Source: Cronobacter turicensis z3032
Lineage (GTDB): Bacteria > Pseudomonadota > Gammaproteobacteria > Enterobacterales > Enterobacteriaceae
Length of the DNA: 64,000 nucleotides
NCBI GenBank assembly: GCA_000027065.2
Contig: FN543093.2
Span: forward strand, 1,244,074-1,308,073
Direction: 5' to 3'
The position numbers and the translations under genes were made by a program. Shown here piece after piece: positions 35,245 through 44,714 of the stretch. How positions within the stretch are numbered: position 1 is the first letter of the stretch; each line of letters begins with the position of its first letter. A model generated the notes under the pieces. It searched no databases and was not told where the DNA came from. It saw nothing but the letters and a program-made list of their open reading frames with translations.

Positions 35245-36587
35245 TGAGCACTCTGGATGCGTTAACGCCTGGCGATGAAGCGCTAAGCCTTCAGGCATTA
35301 GGTAAATTCCTTGTGGATGAGCAAAACGGTTTGTTCGATTCACAGGCGGCTTTTACTGACCCTTTAAATAGCGAAAAAGAAAGCGCTTCGGCGTGGCGTT
35401 CTCACGCCCGCCTCAAAACGGAGAGCATTCAACAGCGCGTCGCAAAAGTGCGCGCCGCGCAAATTCCGTTGCTGGAAGCCGCCCTGCCACTGTTACGCGC
35501 GCTCAGTGAAATGCCAGAAAGCATTCCGGCGGTTCGTGACGTTGAATCACTTAAAGATATCCTGAAGCATGAAATCACGGTTTTTGGGGTGGTCTGCGAT
35601 GAGGCCGATATTCCCTGGAAAAAAATGGCCATTGTGCGCTATTGCCTGTGCACGGCGCTGGATGAGGCGGCCCATGCAACGCGCTGGGGCATTCAGTCAG
35701 GCTGGTCGCAGAGCAATTTGCTCAACCACTTCGAAGGGGACAACGATGGCGGGAATAAATTCTTCCTGCTGGTGGGCAGGCTTTCTGCCAGTCCACATGA
35801 ATTTCCCGATGTGCTCGAAATCATGTTGCATATCCTGGGGCTGGGTTTCGAAGGGCGCTACAGCATCATTGACGATGGCGAGCGTCAACTGACCCGTATT
35901 CGTCAGCGGCTCTTAACGCTGATACAGAGCACGCGCGAGACGCTTCCTCCGGCGCTTTCCCCTCATGCTTATTGCGACGGCCATGCATCGCGCCGACAGG
36001 TTTTCTTTCTGCCGGTACGGGTGTCGCTGGCTGTCTGTAGTTTTCTGGTCGTCGCGCTGTTTCTGGGCTGCAAATATTACCTTTCGATGCCGCAGGAGTC
36101 ATTCAGGCAACAGCTTCTGGCGATGCAGCGTTTGCCTGTTACCGAGCCTCGTCCGGCAGAGCGGCTACGCCTTGCCGTCCTGCTTAAAGAAGAGATTGCC
36201 CGCCACTGGGTCAGCGTGGATGAGTCGCCGCGGGAAAGTCGGGTCATCTTTCATGGCGATTCCATGTTTTCGTCAGGCGCGGCCATCGTCAGACCGGATC
36301 GCGTCGACATTATTCGCCGCGTTGCCGCTGAAGTGCGGCGGGTGGATGGCGCGGTGGTGATTATCGGCCATACCGATTCCACGCCCATACGCAGCGGGGC
36401 CTTTGCCAGTAATCAGGCGCTGTCGGAAAAGCGGGCGGAGGCGGTTGCCGCTTATTTCCTGGCCCAGGGCATTGCGCCTGAAAAAATCACGCCCAAAGGT
36501 GCCGGAGACACGCAGCCGATTGCCAGTAATCACGATGAGAAGGGACGCTCGCAAAACCGACGCGTTGAAATTTTTGTGACCTATTAA
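35244..36587 (+). CDS. tssL: T6SS TssL with fused OmpA peptidoglycan-binding domain
   Basis: A 447-residue evolved TssL. The DotU part (residues about 15-250) includes YCLCTALDEAAHATRWG, SNLLNHFEGDNDGGNKFF and LGLGFEGRYSI. One membrane helix at about 255-275 follows, then an OmpA domain (about 320-445: VVIIGHTDSTPIRSG, SQNRRVEIFV). It forms the cytoplasmic and periplasmic core of the membrane complex with TssM and TssJ. The left arm of the locus has a second DotU and a separate OmpA-domain gene. Confidence 0.92.
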   Translation: MSTLDALTPGDEALSLQALGKFLVDEQNGLFDSQAAFTDPLNSEKESASAWRSHARLKTESIQQRVAKVRAAQIPLLEAALPLLRALSEMPESIPAVRDVESLKDILKHEITVFGVVCDEADIPWKKMAIVRYCLCTALDEAAHATRWGIQSGWSQSNLLNHFEGDNDGGNKFFLLVGRLSASPHEFPDVLEIMLHILGLGFEGRYSIIDDGERQLTRIRQRLLTLIQSTRETLPPALSPHAYCDGHASRRQVFFLPVRVSLAVCSFLVVALFLGCKYYLSMPQESFRQQLLAMQRLPVTEPRPAERLRLAVLLKEEIARHWVSVDESPRESRVIFHGDSMFSSGAAIVRPDRVDIIRRVAAEVRRVDGAVVIIGHTDSTPIRSGAFASNQALSEKRAEAVAAYFLAQGIAPEKITPKGAGDTQPIASNHDEKGRSQNRRVEIFVTY

Positions 36588-36598
36588 CGAGAACGACA

Positions 36599-39500
36599 AT
36601 GACTTTTTTGAATCGGTTATTTTCCGGTCGGTCTTTAACATTCCTGCTGATGGCGGCCTGGTTTTTTCTTATGGCCTGCGCGATTGGATATCTGGGGCCC
36701 TATATCGGTTTTGGCGAGGCGCGGCCTTTTGCCCCGGCGGGCGCGCGCCTGCTGTTTATTGTGCTCGCGCTCCTGTGGCTCGTCGCGCTCTGGTATGGCA
36801 TTCCGCTCTGCCTGCCTGGCGCGTTAACCGTCTGTGCAGCCATCTGGGTCGCGGGGCCTTATGTGCTGATCGGGGAGCGCTATCCGTTACAGCGCGCGGC
36901 AATCCGGCTGGCTGCTATCGCGGTCATTATGACGCTGGTGCTTCTTTATGCGGCCTGGCGGCTGTTGCTGTTCACGCTTAATAATCCTGCATGGATTGAG
37001 AAGTTACGCTTTCGCAAAAACGCCTCCACGCCTAATGCGGCGATCTCAGAAGTGGCGCGTATCATCCGGGACGCGCAAAAATTCAGTCGCCGCATGTACG
37101 CGCAGGAAAACCGCTGGCGTCGTTTTTTTTCTGCGCGAACCGGGCGCGACGCACCGCCTTGTTGGCTCGTTCTTGGCCCGGAAGGCGCGGGAAAAACCTC
37201 GCTGGTTCTCTCATCGGGGCAGGAATTTCCGCTACCCGAGCAGTTAAACCGCACCGGTAAAGAAAATCCGCCCACCGCCAGTTGCGAATGCTTTTTCGCC
37301 AATGACGCGCTTTTTATTGATACCTCGGGCAAATATGTCAGTCAGGCGGGCGAGAATCGCCAGGAATGGCAGGGGTTGCTACAGGCTATACGTAAATATC
37401 GCCCGGCGACAGGCATCAACGGCGCGCTCCTGGCATTCTCCGCGCGCGATATTCTGGGCCTGCCCCGGACGCAGCAACTGGAACTTGCCGCCACGCTGCG
37501 CGCGCGTCTTGAGGATTTACGCACGACCCTGGGCGCGTGCTTTCCCGTTTATCTTATCGTGACGAAAATCGATGAGCTGACCGGATTTGACGCCTGGTTT
37601 CGTCACTTAACCGCTCAGGAACGCGAACAGGTATGGGGCGTGACGTTTCCGTGGGGAGGCGCGAAAGGCGCTCCGACGCCTGAGAATGCTATCGCCGATG
37701 AGCTGCGGCTGCTGGAGAACAGGCTTTGCAATGCGGTCAGTGTTCGTCACCAGGAAGAGTACGCCGTGGCGGACAGAAAAAAAATGTACGCGGTTCCGCA
37801 GGATTTTCGGTTGCTCGCACAGAGCCTCACGGCGCTGGCGCGCCCCATTTTCTTCGCCTCCCGCTATGACGAGACGCAGGTTTACAGCAGCCTGCGCGGG
37901 GTCTATTTCACCAGCAGCTGCCAGCCGGAAAGCCTGACGCTTCGCAACAGTACGACGCTGGTGCAGACGTGGCGGCAGTCGGTAACGCAAGCGGGCATCG
38001 ACGCCAGCGTCTGCCTGCCAGAGGCGACACCTGAAGACGAACGGCCCGGCCCGGAGGTGGTGTGGGGAAAACGCTATTTTTTGCGGCGGCTTTTCGCTGA
38101 CATCATGATTAAAGATGCGGGCCTCGTGCGCTATAACCTGCGGGCGCAGTCAACGTATCGCGTTCGCAATCTCGCCGGTCACGTTGTCTGTTTAACGCTG
38201 TGCTTTTTCCTCGCCAGGGGAGTGTTAACGAGCTATGCGCACAACCGCGACTACCTTGAGGCGGTCAGCCGCCACGCGAAGCAGCTACAGCGTGAAGTTC
38301 ACGCTTTTATTAACACGCGCGATCTTCCGCTGTTGCCGACACTGTTAAATACGGCCCGCGATCTTGCCGCGTTTCCGGGGCTTGCTACGGACGATCCGGA
38401 GACGGCGTGGCGCTACGGGCTGTATACCGGGGCCGCCGTTTCACAACAGGCCGACACGTTGTATCACTATTTTCTGCAACGCCTGCTGTTCCCGCTGATT
38501 GAGCGCGATGCGACAGCGCGTCTTAACGACGCGCTTCAGGGCGGCGATCAGATACGCCTCTTCGACGCTCTGAAGCGTTACCTGATGCTGACCGGCGAGG
38601 AGCGGTTCGATCTCAATTATCTCATCGACAGCATTACACACGCCTGGAGTGAGAACGGGAAAATCGCGGCTTTCGAAGAGAAAGCGGTCTTTATCGATCA
38701 TCTGAATGCGTTGTTCTCACAGCCGGAATGGCGGCGCTTCGGCCAGCCGCGCGATGAAAATCTGGTCAGGGCAGCGCGAAAACGGCTGGCGCAAACCACG
38801 CTGACGACAAGGCTCTGGGGCAGAGTCCGCGATCAACTGGAAGCCGATGCGCCTCAGGATCTTACCCTTGATCAACTGGCGGGCGAGTCGTCGGCCCATA
38901 TTTTCACGCTGTCTGATAAGGCGCTGCTGGCGCGCGGTATTCCGGGGCTGTACACCCAGGAGGGATACCATCAGATTGTTAAAAAAAAACTGCCGCTGCT
39001 GCTGACCAGCGCCTTTCAGGACGATCGGTGGATCATGGGTAATGACCAGGCCGGCCTGATCAACCCGATAATGCTGCGCAATGACGTGCTGGTGCGCTAT
39101 CTGGATGAATACGCCGGTTACTGGGAACGTCTGCTTAACGGGGTCACGCTTCTGCCCGTCGACGCCGCGCAAAGCGCGGGTATGGCGCCCAACATTTTTA
39201 TGCTGCGCACGCTGGCCGCGGCTAACTCTCCGCTGGTGAGCCTGGTGCGCGAGGCGGTAAAGCAAACCACGCTGACGGCGAAAGGGCCGGATATCGCCGA
39301 AACGCTTAATCTCACGAACCGCAGCGCGCTGTTAAGTAACGCCAAAAGAGTGAATGACCAGCTGGCTTTTCAGGAGCGTCGATTGCTACAGGAGCGGGTC
39401 GATAACCGCTTTGCGGCCCTGCGGGAGTTTTATAGCGGCAGCCCGCAGCCGGATGCCAAAACAGGGAGCGTGAGCGTGATGCCAGGCTCGGCGTTTAACC

Positions 39501-40384
39501 GGGTCATAGGCGAGCTTAACGATCAATACACGCTGTTCGTGATGTATGACAACGCGCTGCAAGCCGGCGAGCCGCCTGCGCTTTCCGAGGCGGCCAGACG
39601 GCTCGCCGTGGAATCGGACACCTGGCCTGCGCCGCTTAAAAATATTATCGCCCCGCTGCTTAACCATTCGTTTCAGAAAGTGGAAGGAGAGACGTTGACG
39701 CAACAGCAAGGCGCGATCGCGGCCGGGCCTGGTGAGCTGTGTCGTCGCGGCATTGAAGGGCGCTACCCGCTAAGCGACAGCGACCAGGAGATCAGCCTCA
39801 ATCAGTTCGAGCGTTTTTTTGGCGCAGGCGGCGCGCTGGACGCTTACTTTCAGGCGCACCTTGCCGACAGCGTGGATACGACGGCGAGCCCGTGGCATTA
39901 CAAAGGTCGCGCGCAGGGTGAAGGGCTTGGCTTATTTGAGCAGGGCACCGCGCTTCGCAGCGCGTTATTCCAGGGAGAAAATGGCAGAAAAGTCGCGCTC
40001 GATCTCTCCGTGGCCGTGGTCTACATGGACCCTTCCATCACGCGGCTACAGATGCAGTTCGATGATGTGGCCGCGGAATACTCTCATGGACCGGTCACGC
40101 CGCTGTTCTTCCACTGGCCGGGCGGGCAGTCGGCGAACCCGATACGTCTGTCCGCCTGGCCCGCGCAAAAATCGGCAACTTCTGAGCTTTCGCTGGAAGG
40201 CCCCTGGTCGCTGCTGCATTGGGTGGATACCGCAAGCCAGGTGCGACAGACGCCTGACGGGAAAACAATCCTGACCTTTTTACTCAATAAACGGCGTGTC
40301 GATTTTGAGGTGACAGGCCTGAACTGGGCAGGGCGCTTTGTGCCGGATCTACTGAAAAGTTTTACCTGCCCGGCCGCGGCATAA
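36599..40384 (+). CDS. tssM: T6SS membrane-complex protein TssM (IcmF family)
   Basis: A 1261-residue TssM. Two N-terminal membrane helix pairs lie in residues about 10-125. A cytoplasmic NTPase domain has Walker A GPEGAGKT at 193-200 and the DTSGKY motif. A third membrane helix lies near residue 525 (HVVCLTLCFFLARGVLTSY). The large periplasmic region ends in the TssJ-contacting domain (WSLLHWVDTASQV near the C-terminus). Length and layout match the family. It starts 11 bases after tssL. Confidence 0.94.
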   Translation: MTFLNRLFSGRSLTFLLMAAWFFLMACAIGYLGPYIGFGEARPFAPAGARLLFIVLALLWLVALWYGIPLCLPGALTVCAAIWVAGPYVLIGERYPLQRAAIRLAAIAVIMTLVLLYAAWRLLLFTLNNPAWIEKLRFRKNASTPNAAISEVARIIRDAQKFSRRMYAQENRWRRFFSARTGRDAPPCWLVLGPEGAGKTSLVLSSGQEFPLPEQLNRTGKENPPTASCECFFANDALFIDTSGKYVSQAGENRQEWQGLLQAIRKYRPATGINGALLAFSARDILGLPRTQQLELAATLRARLEDLRTTLGACFPVYLIVTKIDELTGFDAWFRHLTAQEREQVWGVTFPWGGAKGAPTPENAIADELRLLENRLCNAVSVRHQEEYAVADRKKMYAVPQDFRLLAQSLTALARPIFFASRYDETQVYSSLRGVYFTSSCQPESLTLRNSTTLVQTWRQSVTQAGIDASVCLPEATPEDERPGPEVVWGKRYFLRRLFADIMIKDAGLVRYNLRAQSTYRVRNLAGHVVCLTLCFFLARGVLTSYAHNRDYLEAVSRHAKQLQREVHAFINTRDLPLLPTLLNTARDLAAFPGLATDDPETAWRYGLYTGAAVSQQADTLYHYFLQRLLFPLIERDATARLNDALQGGDQIRLFDALKRYLMLTGEERFDLNYLIDSITHAWSENGKIAAFEEKAVFIDHLNALFSQPEWRRFGQPRDENLVRAARKRLAQTTLTTRLWGRVRDQLEADAPQDLTLDQLAGESSAHIFTLSDKALLARGIPGLYTQEGYHQIVKKKLPLLLTSAFQDDRWIMGNDQAGLINPIMLRNDVLVRYLDEYAGYWERLLNGVTLLPVDAAQSAGMAPNIFMLRTLAAANSPLVSLVREAVKQTTLTAKGPDIAETLNLTNRSALLSNAKRVNDQLAFQERRLLQERVDNRFAALREFYSGSPQPDAKTGSVSVMPGSAFNRVIGELNDQYTLFVMYDNALQAGEPPALSEAARRLAVESDTWPAPLKNIIAPLLNHSFQKVEGETLTQQQGAIAAGPGELCRRGIEGRYPLSDSDQEISLNQFERFFGAGGALDAYFQAHLADSVDTTASPWHYKGRAQGEGLGLFEQGTALRSALFQGENGRKVALDLSVAVVYMDPSITRLQMQFDDVAAEYSHGPVTPLFFHWPGGQSANPIRLSAWPAQKSATSELSLEGPWSLLHWVDTASQVRQTPDGKTILTFLLNKRRVDFEVTGLNWAGRFVPDLLKSFTCPAAA

Positions 40385-40397
40385 CGGGGGAATAAGC

Positions 40398-41057
40398 ATG
40401 TCTGGAAGGAGAATATTTCCCGTTTGCATTACAAGCGTGCAGGAAGGGCGCAGAAGGTTTCACTGGCGGGCGCAGCGCGACCTGGTTTCTCTGCTGAAAG
40501 CCTATGTGCCGTTGCTGACGCCGCTCGATGGCGCGCCGGGCGTCGATGACTATCCATGGTGCTTCGCGCTGGTATTCCGACGCCGTTATTACCTGGGCGC
40601 GTTTCTTACGGGCGGTCGCGACGACGTGACGTTTCTTGCACTGGTTTCTCCCCTCCGGCGTCAGGCGTTCCTGCGCCATGCGGCGCAAAGGCAAAGCCTC
40701 GCCTTTTGGCTCGCACGGATCCTGTGTCTGCGGGTTGAAGAACACCCTCGCATTGGTGAGAGCAGGGCGGTACGGCAGTGGGTGCGGGCGTTACGGTGGT
40801 CGTTCGCGCCCCGTTGGGTGCGTGTGTGCATGCATAACGCCTCGCGGTTCGGGCGGATCTCCGTGGCGCTGCTGAGGGAGTACTGCGCGGCGGATTATCG
40901 GCTCGGCCCTGAGGCGGGTGTCGACGCGATGCCGTGGCGGGACTGGCCTGAATGTGCCGCCGAGGGAAACTATTTCTGGATCTGGAGACAAAGCCGACAT
41001 GGTAAATATATCGACGCGCAGCGGATAGCTATTACACAAACAGGGAGGCAACGGTGA
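40398..41057 (+). CDS. T6SS-locus protein of unknown function, Arg/Trp-rich
   Basis: A 219-residue protein between tssM and vgrG. It is strikingly basic and aromatic (many Arg, Trp and Phe: RRRFHWRAQRD, WVRALRWSFAPRWVRV, GNYFWIWRQSRHGKY) and lacks a signal peptide or a convincing membrane helix. I recognise no TagF, TssE or PAAR motif. Its place beside vgrG and the absence of any other cargo gene make it a candidate for a loader, an immunity protein or a T6SS assembly factor; none is supported by motif. It is 13 bases after tssM and probably in the same operon. Confidence 0.6.
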   Translation: MSGRRIFPVCITSVQEGRRRFHWRAQRDLVSLLKAYVPLLTPLDGAPGVDDYPWCFALVFRRRYYLGAFLTGGRDDVTFLALVSPLRRQAFLRHAAQRQSLAFWLARILCLRVEEHPRIGESRAVRQWVRALRWSFAPRWVRVCMHNASRFGRISVALLREYCAADYRLGPEAGVDAMPWRDWPECAAEGNYFWIWRQSRHGKYIDAQRIAITQTGRQR

Positions 41058-41096
41058 AAACGCCGTTGCGTGATTCAGTCAATATCAGGTGCCACT

Positions 41097-43598
41097 ATGT
41101 CGCGTACAACGCAATTAAGCAGTCCGGCAATGCCTTTTCTTGCCGGTGAACCGGGATTAGTTCTTTCTAAATTAACCGGAGAAGAAGCGCTTTCCACGTT
41201 ATATACCTACACCCTGAGCGCTAAAACGCCCGCCAGTGCCGCCATCTCCTGGCAGGCGGCGTCAAATATCGATTTCAAAGCCCTGGTGGGTAAAGAAATG
41301 ACGGTTGTGATGGAAATCGACGGCAGCGGGCTGGATGAAGAGGCGGGCACTGGCCGGGGGCGGCGCGAAATATCGGGGCTGGTAGAGCGCGCCCGTTATA
41401 CCGGGCGTGACGCGAATCAGGCGATGTTTGAAATAGAACTCCGGCCCTGGCTATATCTCGCAACGCTCACCAGCGACTTCAAAATTTTTCAAAATAAAAA
41501 CGTGGTAGAAATTATCGATGAGGTGCTCGCAGATTATGCTTTTCCCTGTGAGAAGCGTCTGAGCGGCACCTATCCGCCGCTCGATTTTCAGGTGCAATAT
41601 GGCGAAACGGATTTCAGTTTTATCCAGCGCTTAATGGAAGAGTGGGGCATTTACTGGTTTTTTGAACACAAAGACGAGAAACACCGATTAATTCTGGTCG
41701 ATCATGTGGGCGCGCATAAACGCGCTGAAAGTCAGGCCTATCACGTTCTGCATTATTTACCCGAAACGCCCAAAGCGGGCGAAGAGTATATTTCTCATTT
41801 TACGGCGCAGGAAACGATTACTACCGGGCGCTGGGTAACCAATGATTACGATTTTACGAAGTCCCGCGCGGATATTTTGTCTCTCGACAGCAAACCGCGA
41901 AATACCAGTTTTAACCAGATGGAGATCTATCACTGGCCGGGTGATTACGCGCAGCCGGGCATTGGCGAACAGCTGGCGCGCGTGCGTATGGAAGAGCGCG
42001 GCGCGCTGGGCTCACGCGCGACAGGCGAAGGCGAGCTCAGAGGCGTCGTCTGCGGCTGTAATTTTGTCTTAAGCGGTTATCCCGTCGCGAAAGCCAACCG
42101 GGAATATCTGGTGATAGCCAGCCGCCTTGAGATAGAGGATAACGCGCAGGTCAGCGGCTATGAAGATTATCGCTGGCATTGTCATTTTCTTGTTCAGCCG
42201 ACCAGTAAAATCTACCGGCATCCGCTGCAAACGCCCAGGCCGCGCACACGCGGGCCGCAGACGGCGATTGTCGTCGGGCCGCCTGGCGAAGAGGTCTGGA
42301 CGGATAAATATGGCCGCGTGAAAGTGCGCTTTGTCTGGGATCGCTACGGTAAAAACCGCGAATCGGATTCCTGCTGGCTGCGCGTCAGTCAGTCGTGGGC
42401 GGGTAATAACTTTGGCGGCATGTATATCCCGCGTATCGGGCATGAGGTCATTGTCGATTTTATTAATGGCGATCCGGATCGGCCTCTGATCATCGGCAGT
42501 CTGTATAACAACATCACGATGCCGCCCTGGGATCTGCCTGGCAATGCGACGCAGAGCGGGATGGTCAGCCGTACTATCGGCGGCGGGCGAACCAACTTCA
42601 ACGGCATTCGCTTCGAGGATAAACCCGGTCTTGAGCAGTACTGGGAGCAGGCTGAGCGCAATATGGATCGTCTGACGAAAAAAGATGAAACCCAGACGAT
42701 TGGTGAAAACTCAAAACTTTCCGTGGGCCTGAACCGGGATGTTTTCATCGGTGCGAATTACGTTAAAAAAATTCTCGGTAGCTGCCGCAAACTGATTGGG
42801 CTTGGCGCATTTATGCAGGTCGGGCTGACGCGTGAGGTGATGGTTGGCGGGGCGCAGGCGCATCACATTGGCGGCGCGAATTCCCTTAACGTCGGCGGCG
42901 CGGATTTAACAAACGTCGGCGGCTACAGCGGCACCTCGGTCGGCGGCGCGTGGCAGGTGGCGGCGGGCGGCGCGGCGACAGTAGCGGCGGGCGGGGCGAT
43001 GTCGTTAAGCGCCGGTGGGGTGCTGACTATCACCGCCAACACCATCAAAATCATCGGCAGCAGCCAGGTGGTGATACAGGGCGGGCAGGTTCAGCTCAAC
43101 CCCGGCGACGGGGGGTGCTCCGGCGGTAACGGCAGCGGTGGCGGTATGGGCGCGCTGGCGAGTCTGGCGGGTCTGATGCCGCTGATGGGCATTATGGTGT
43201 TACCGCTTCCGCTGCCGGTACTGCCCATTCCTGTCCCTATCCCGGTACCGATCCCGACGCATAGTCCAACCGAAGCGCCTACAGACACGCCGACACAAAC
43301 GCCTACTGAAAGCCCGACGGAGACGCCGACCGAAACGGAAACGCCAACAGAAACGCCGACCGAAACGCCAACAGAAACGCCAACAGAAACGCCAACGGAA
43401 ACGCCAACAGAAACACCAACGGAAACACCAACAGAAACACCAACGGAAACACCAACGGAAACACCAACGGAAACACCAACGGAAACACCAACGGAAACGC
43501 CGACCGAAAGTCCGACGGAGACGCCAACCGAAACGCCAACGGAGACCCCAACCGAAACGCCAACGGAGACGGAAACTGTGCCGCCCAATCTATGGTAA
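41097..43598 (+). CDS. vgrG: VgrG (TssI) spike with proline-rich and (PTE) repeat tail
   Basis: An 833-residue VgrG. It has a gp27-like N-terminal body ([46 protein letters not shown]), a gp5-like OB domain ([37 protein letters not shown]), and a GG-repeat needle ([18 protein letters not shown]). After about residue 680 there is an unusual extension: a Gly-rich linker, a hydrophobic Pro-rich segment (residues about 690-720), and a tail of Pro-Thr-Glu repeats to the end. The ATG at 41097 fits the family; the frame start 27 bases earlier does not. No enzymatic effector domain is visible in the tail. Confidence 0.92.
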   Translation: MSRTTQLSSPAMPFLAGEPGLVLSKLTGEEALSTLYTYTLSAKTPASAAISWQAASNIDFKALVGKEMTVVMEIDGSGLDEEAGTGRGRREISGLVERARYTGRDANQAMFEIELRPWLYLATLTSDFKIFQNKNVVEIIDEVLADYAFPCEKRLSGTYPPLDFQVQYGETDFSFIQRLMEEWGIYWFFEHKDEKHRLILVDHVGAHKRAESQAYHVLHYLPETPKAGEEYISHFTAQETITTGRWVTNDYDFTKSRADILSLDSKPRNTSFNQMEIYHWPGDYAQPGIGEQLARVRMEERGALGSRATGEGELRGVVCGCNFVLSGYPVAKANREYLVIASRLEIEDNAQVSGYEDYRWHCHFLVQPTSKIYRHPLQTPRPRTRGPQTAIVVGPPGEEVWTDKYGRVKVRFVWDRYGKNRESDSCWLRVSQSWAGNNFGGMYIPRIGHEVIVDFINGDPDRPLIIGSLYNNITMPPWDLPGNATQSGMVSRTIGGGRTNFNGIRFEDKPGLEQYWEQAERNMDRLTKKDETQTIGENSKLSVGLNRDVFIGANYVKKILGSCRKLIGLGAFMQVGLTREVMVGGAQAHHIGGANSLNVGGADLTNVGGYSGTSVGGAWQVAAGGAATVAAGGAMSLSAGGVLTITANTIKIIGSSQVVIQGGQVQLNPGDGGCSGGNGSGGGMGALASLAGLMPLMGIMVLPLPLPVLPIPVPIPVPIPTHSPTEAPTDTPTQTPTESPTETPTETETPTETPTETPTETPTETPTETPTETPTETPTETPTETPTETPTETPTETPTETPTESPTETPTETPTETPTETPTETETVPPNLW
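43266..43578 (+). repeat. 12-bp tandem repeat encoding PTET units in vgrG
   Basis: Roughly 25 copies of a 12-base unit, mainly ACGCCAACAGAA and ACACCAACGGAA variants, encode Thr-Pro-Thr-Glu in register. Unit changes keep the frame, so length can vary between strains without breaking vgrG. The opposite strand is also open through the tract; this is a by-product of the repeat. Confidence 0.92.
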
Positions 43599-43655
43599 CG
43601 GCACGCCTCAGGCTGGCGGAGAGACCGCCAGCGTTTTATTCGCTAAGGAAAATCG

Positions 43656-43916
43656 ATGCAAAATGCAGCACGGGCAGGGGATGCCATCAGCCACGGCGGC
43701 GCCATTTCTAACGGCTCCGGCAATGTTTCCATCAATGGCGCGCCAGCGGCGATGCAGGGTGCCAGTAGCGCCAGCTGTTCCCTTCACGGATCGTCGGCCG
43801 TTTCATCCGGCTCGGGCTCGGTCTTTATTAATAATAATCCGGCCGCCCGCGTTGGTGACGCCACGGGTTGCGGCGCCGCTATCTCCAGCGGCTCCGGCGA
43901 CGTACTTATCGGGTAG
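43656..43916 (+). CDS. PAAR spike-tip protein
   Basis: An 86-residue single-domain PAAR protein (ARAGDAISHGGAI, then GAPAAMQGASSASCSLHGS and NNNPAARVGDATGCGA). The conserved His and Cys residues bind the zinc at the tip of the cone. With no extra domain, it should sharpen VgrG and carry no cargo of its own. A ribosome-binding site (AGGA) precedes the ATG at 43656. It lies right after vgrG. Confidence 0.9.
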   Translation: MQNAARAGDAISHGGAISNGSGNVSINGAPAAMQGASSASCSLHGSSAVSSGSGSVFINNNPAARVGDATGCGAAISSGSGDVLIG

Positions 43917-43921
43917 CGGCC

Positions 43922-44692
43922 ATGCACATCCGGTTTATCTGGCCTGAAAACGGCGTCGGGATCACGCTTAACGAACAGCATCAAGAGGTCTGGCTCGATA
44001 TCGACCGAGGCGCGTTTTCACTGACGAATATCGGGTGTATGCGCAACAGCCTCGTTTTTTCGCTGCGCGGAACGCAGCCTTACATGACGCTGTCCGGGAC
44101 CGATTATGTCTGTCTCGCGGGTGACGAACACCTTGCGCCAGGCCAGCCTTACCCGCTGCGCTACGGCCTTACGCTTCAGGCAGGGCGATATGCGTTACAG
44201 GTAACGATGGCGACGCCGACGGATGCGATCCAGGCCGATGAGTGGGCGGTGCGCGAAGTCGACGCGCTGCTGGCGCGCAGCATGCGCTACGTCGACTGGG
44301 CGCGCCCGGCTGAGACTCAGGCTGGCGACGACATCCTGAAAATACTGGAAAGCGAATATAAGCGTTTTCTGGCGTGGGGCGAGCAGCGCTGCGATACGAT
44401 GCCTGCGCCTGTACGAACGCGGCTGAAATATGCCCCTGCGGATTTCGCGCTGCTGCGCGAACAGATGCAGGATAAAACGTTGACCGAGTGCATCCTGGGC
44501 TCATCGCATTTTATTACGCACGTGCTTGAGGCGTTATCCGGTCTTGAGCCGGAGCCCGGCGTCTTTGACCCGCCTCGCTATGACATCCTGAAAATCGTCG
44601 CGCCGGACGCTCAGCACATCAAAGCACACACACGGCTTCCTGCCCTGACGGTGCGGGAATTTCATCAACCCGATCTGGATAGCTTGTTATAA
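43922..44692 (+). CDS. T6SS-associated protein, TagK-like
   Basis: A 256-residue protein starting at the ATG at 43922, six bases after PAAR. The N-terminal half (FIWPENGVGITLNEQHQEVWLDIDRGAFSL, then YPLRYGLTLQAGRYALQVTM) looks like a beta-sandwich of FHA type. The middle has ADDEW-like and DILKILESEYKRFL helices that resemble the TagK family found next to vgrG/PAAR in some enterobacterial T6SS loci. The name is given at moderate confidence from those segments and context; function is not known. Confidence 0.5.
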   Translation: MHIRFIWPENGVGITLNEQHQEVWLDIDRGAFSLTNIGCMRNSLVFSLRGTQPYMTLSGTDYVCLAGDEHLAPGQPYPLRYGLTLQAGRYALQVTMATPTDAIQADEWAVREVDALLARSMRYVDWARPAETQAGDDILKILESEYKRFLAWGEQRCDTMPAPVRTRLKYAPADFALLREQMQDKTLTECILGSSHFITHVLEALSGLEPEPGVFDPPRYDILKIVAPDAQHIKAHTRLPALTVREFHQPDLDSLL

Positions 44693-44714
44693 ATCTTGCA
44701 GGGACGACATCACG

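Noticed and set aside
43266..43578. Tandem repeat considered as a CRISPR array
   Set aside because: Units are contiguous, 12 bases long and without spacers, in frame with vgrG. It is a coding repeat.
43091..43588. Minus-strand frame encoding Val-Ser-Gly repeats opposite the vgrG tail
   Set aside because: It is the mirror of the 12-base repeat tract, whose unit is open in several frames. It has no ribosome-binding site and no context.
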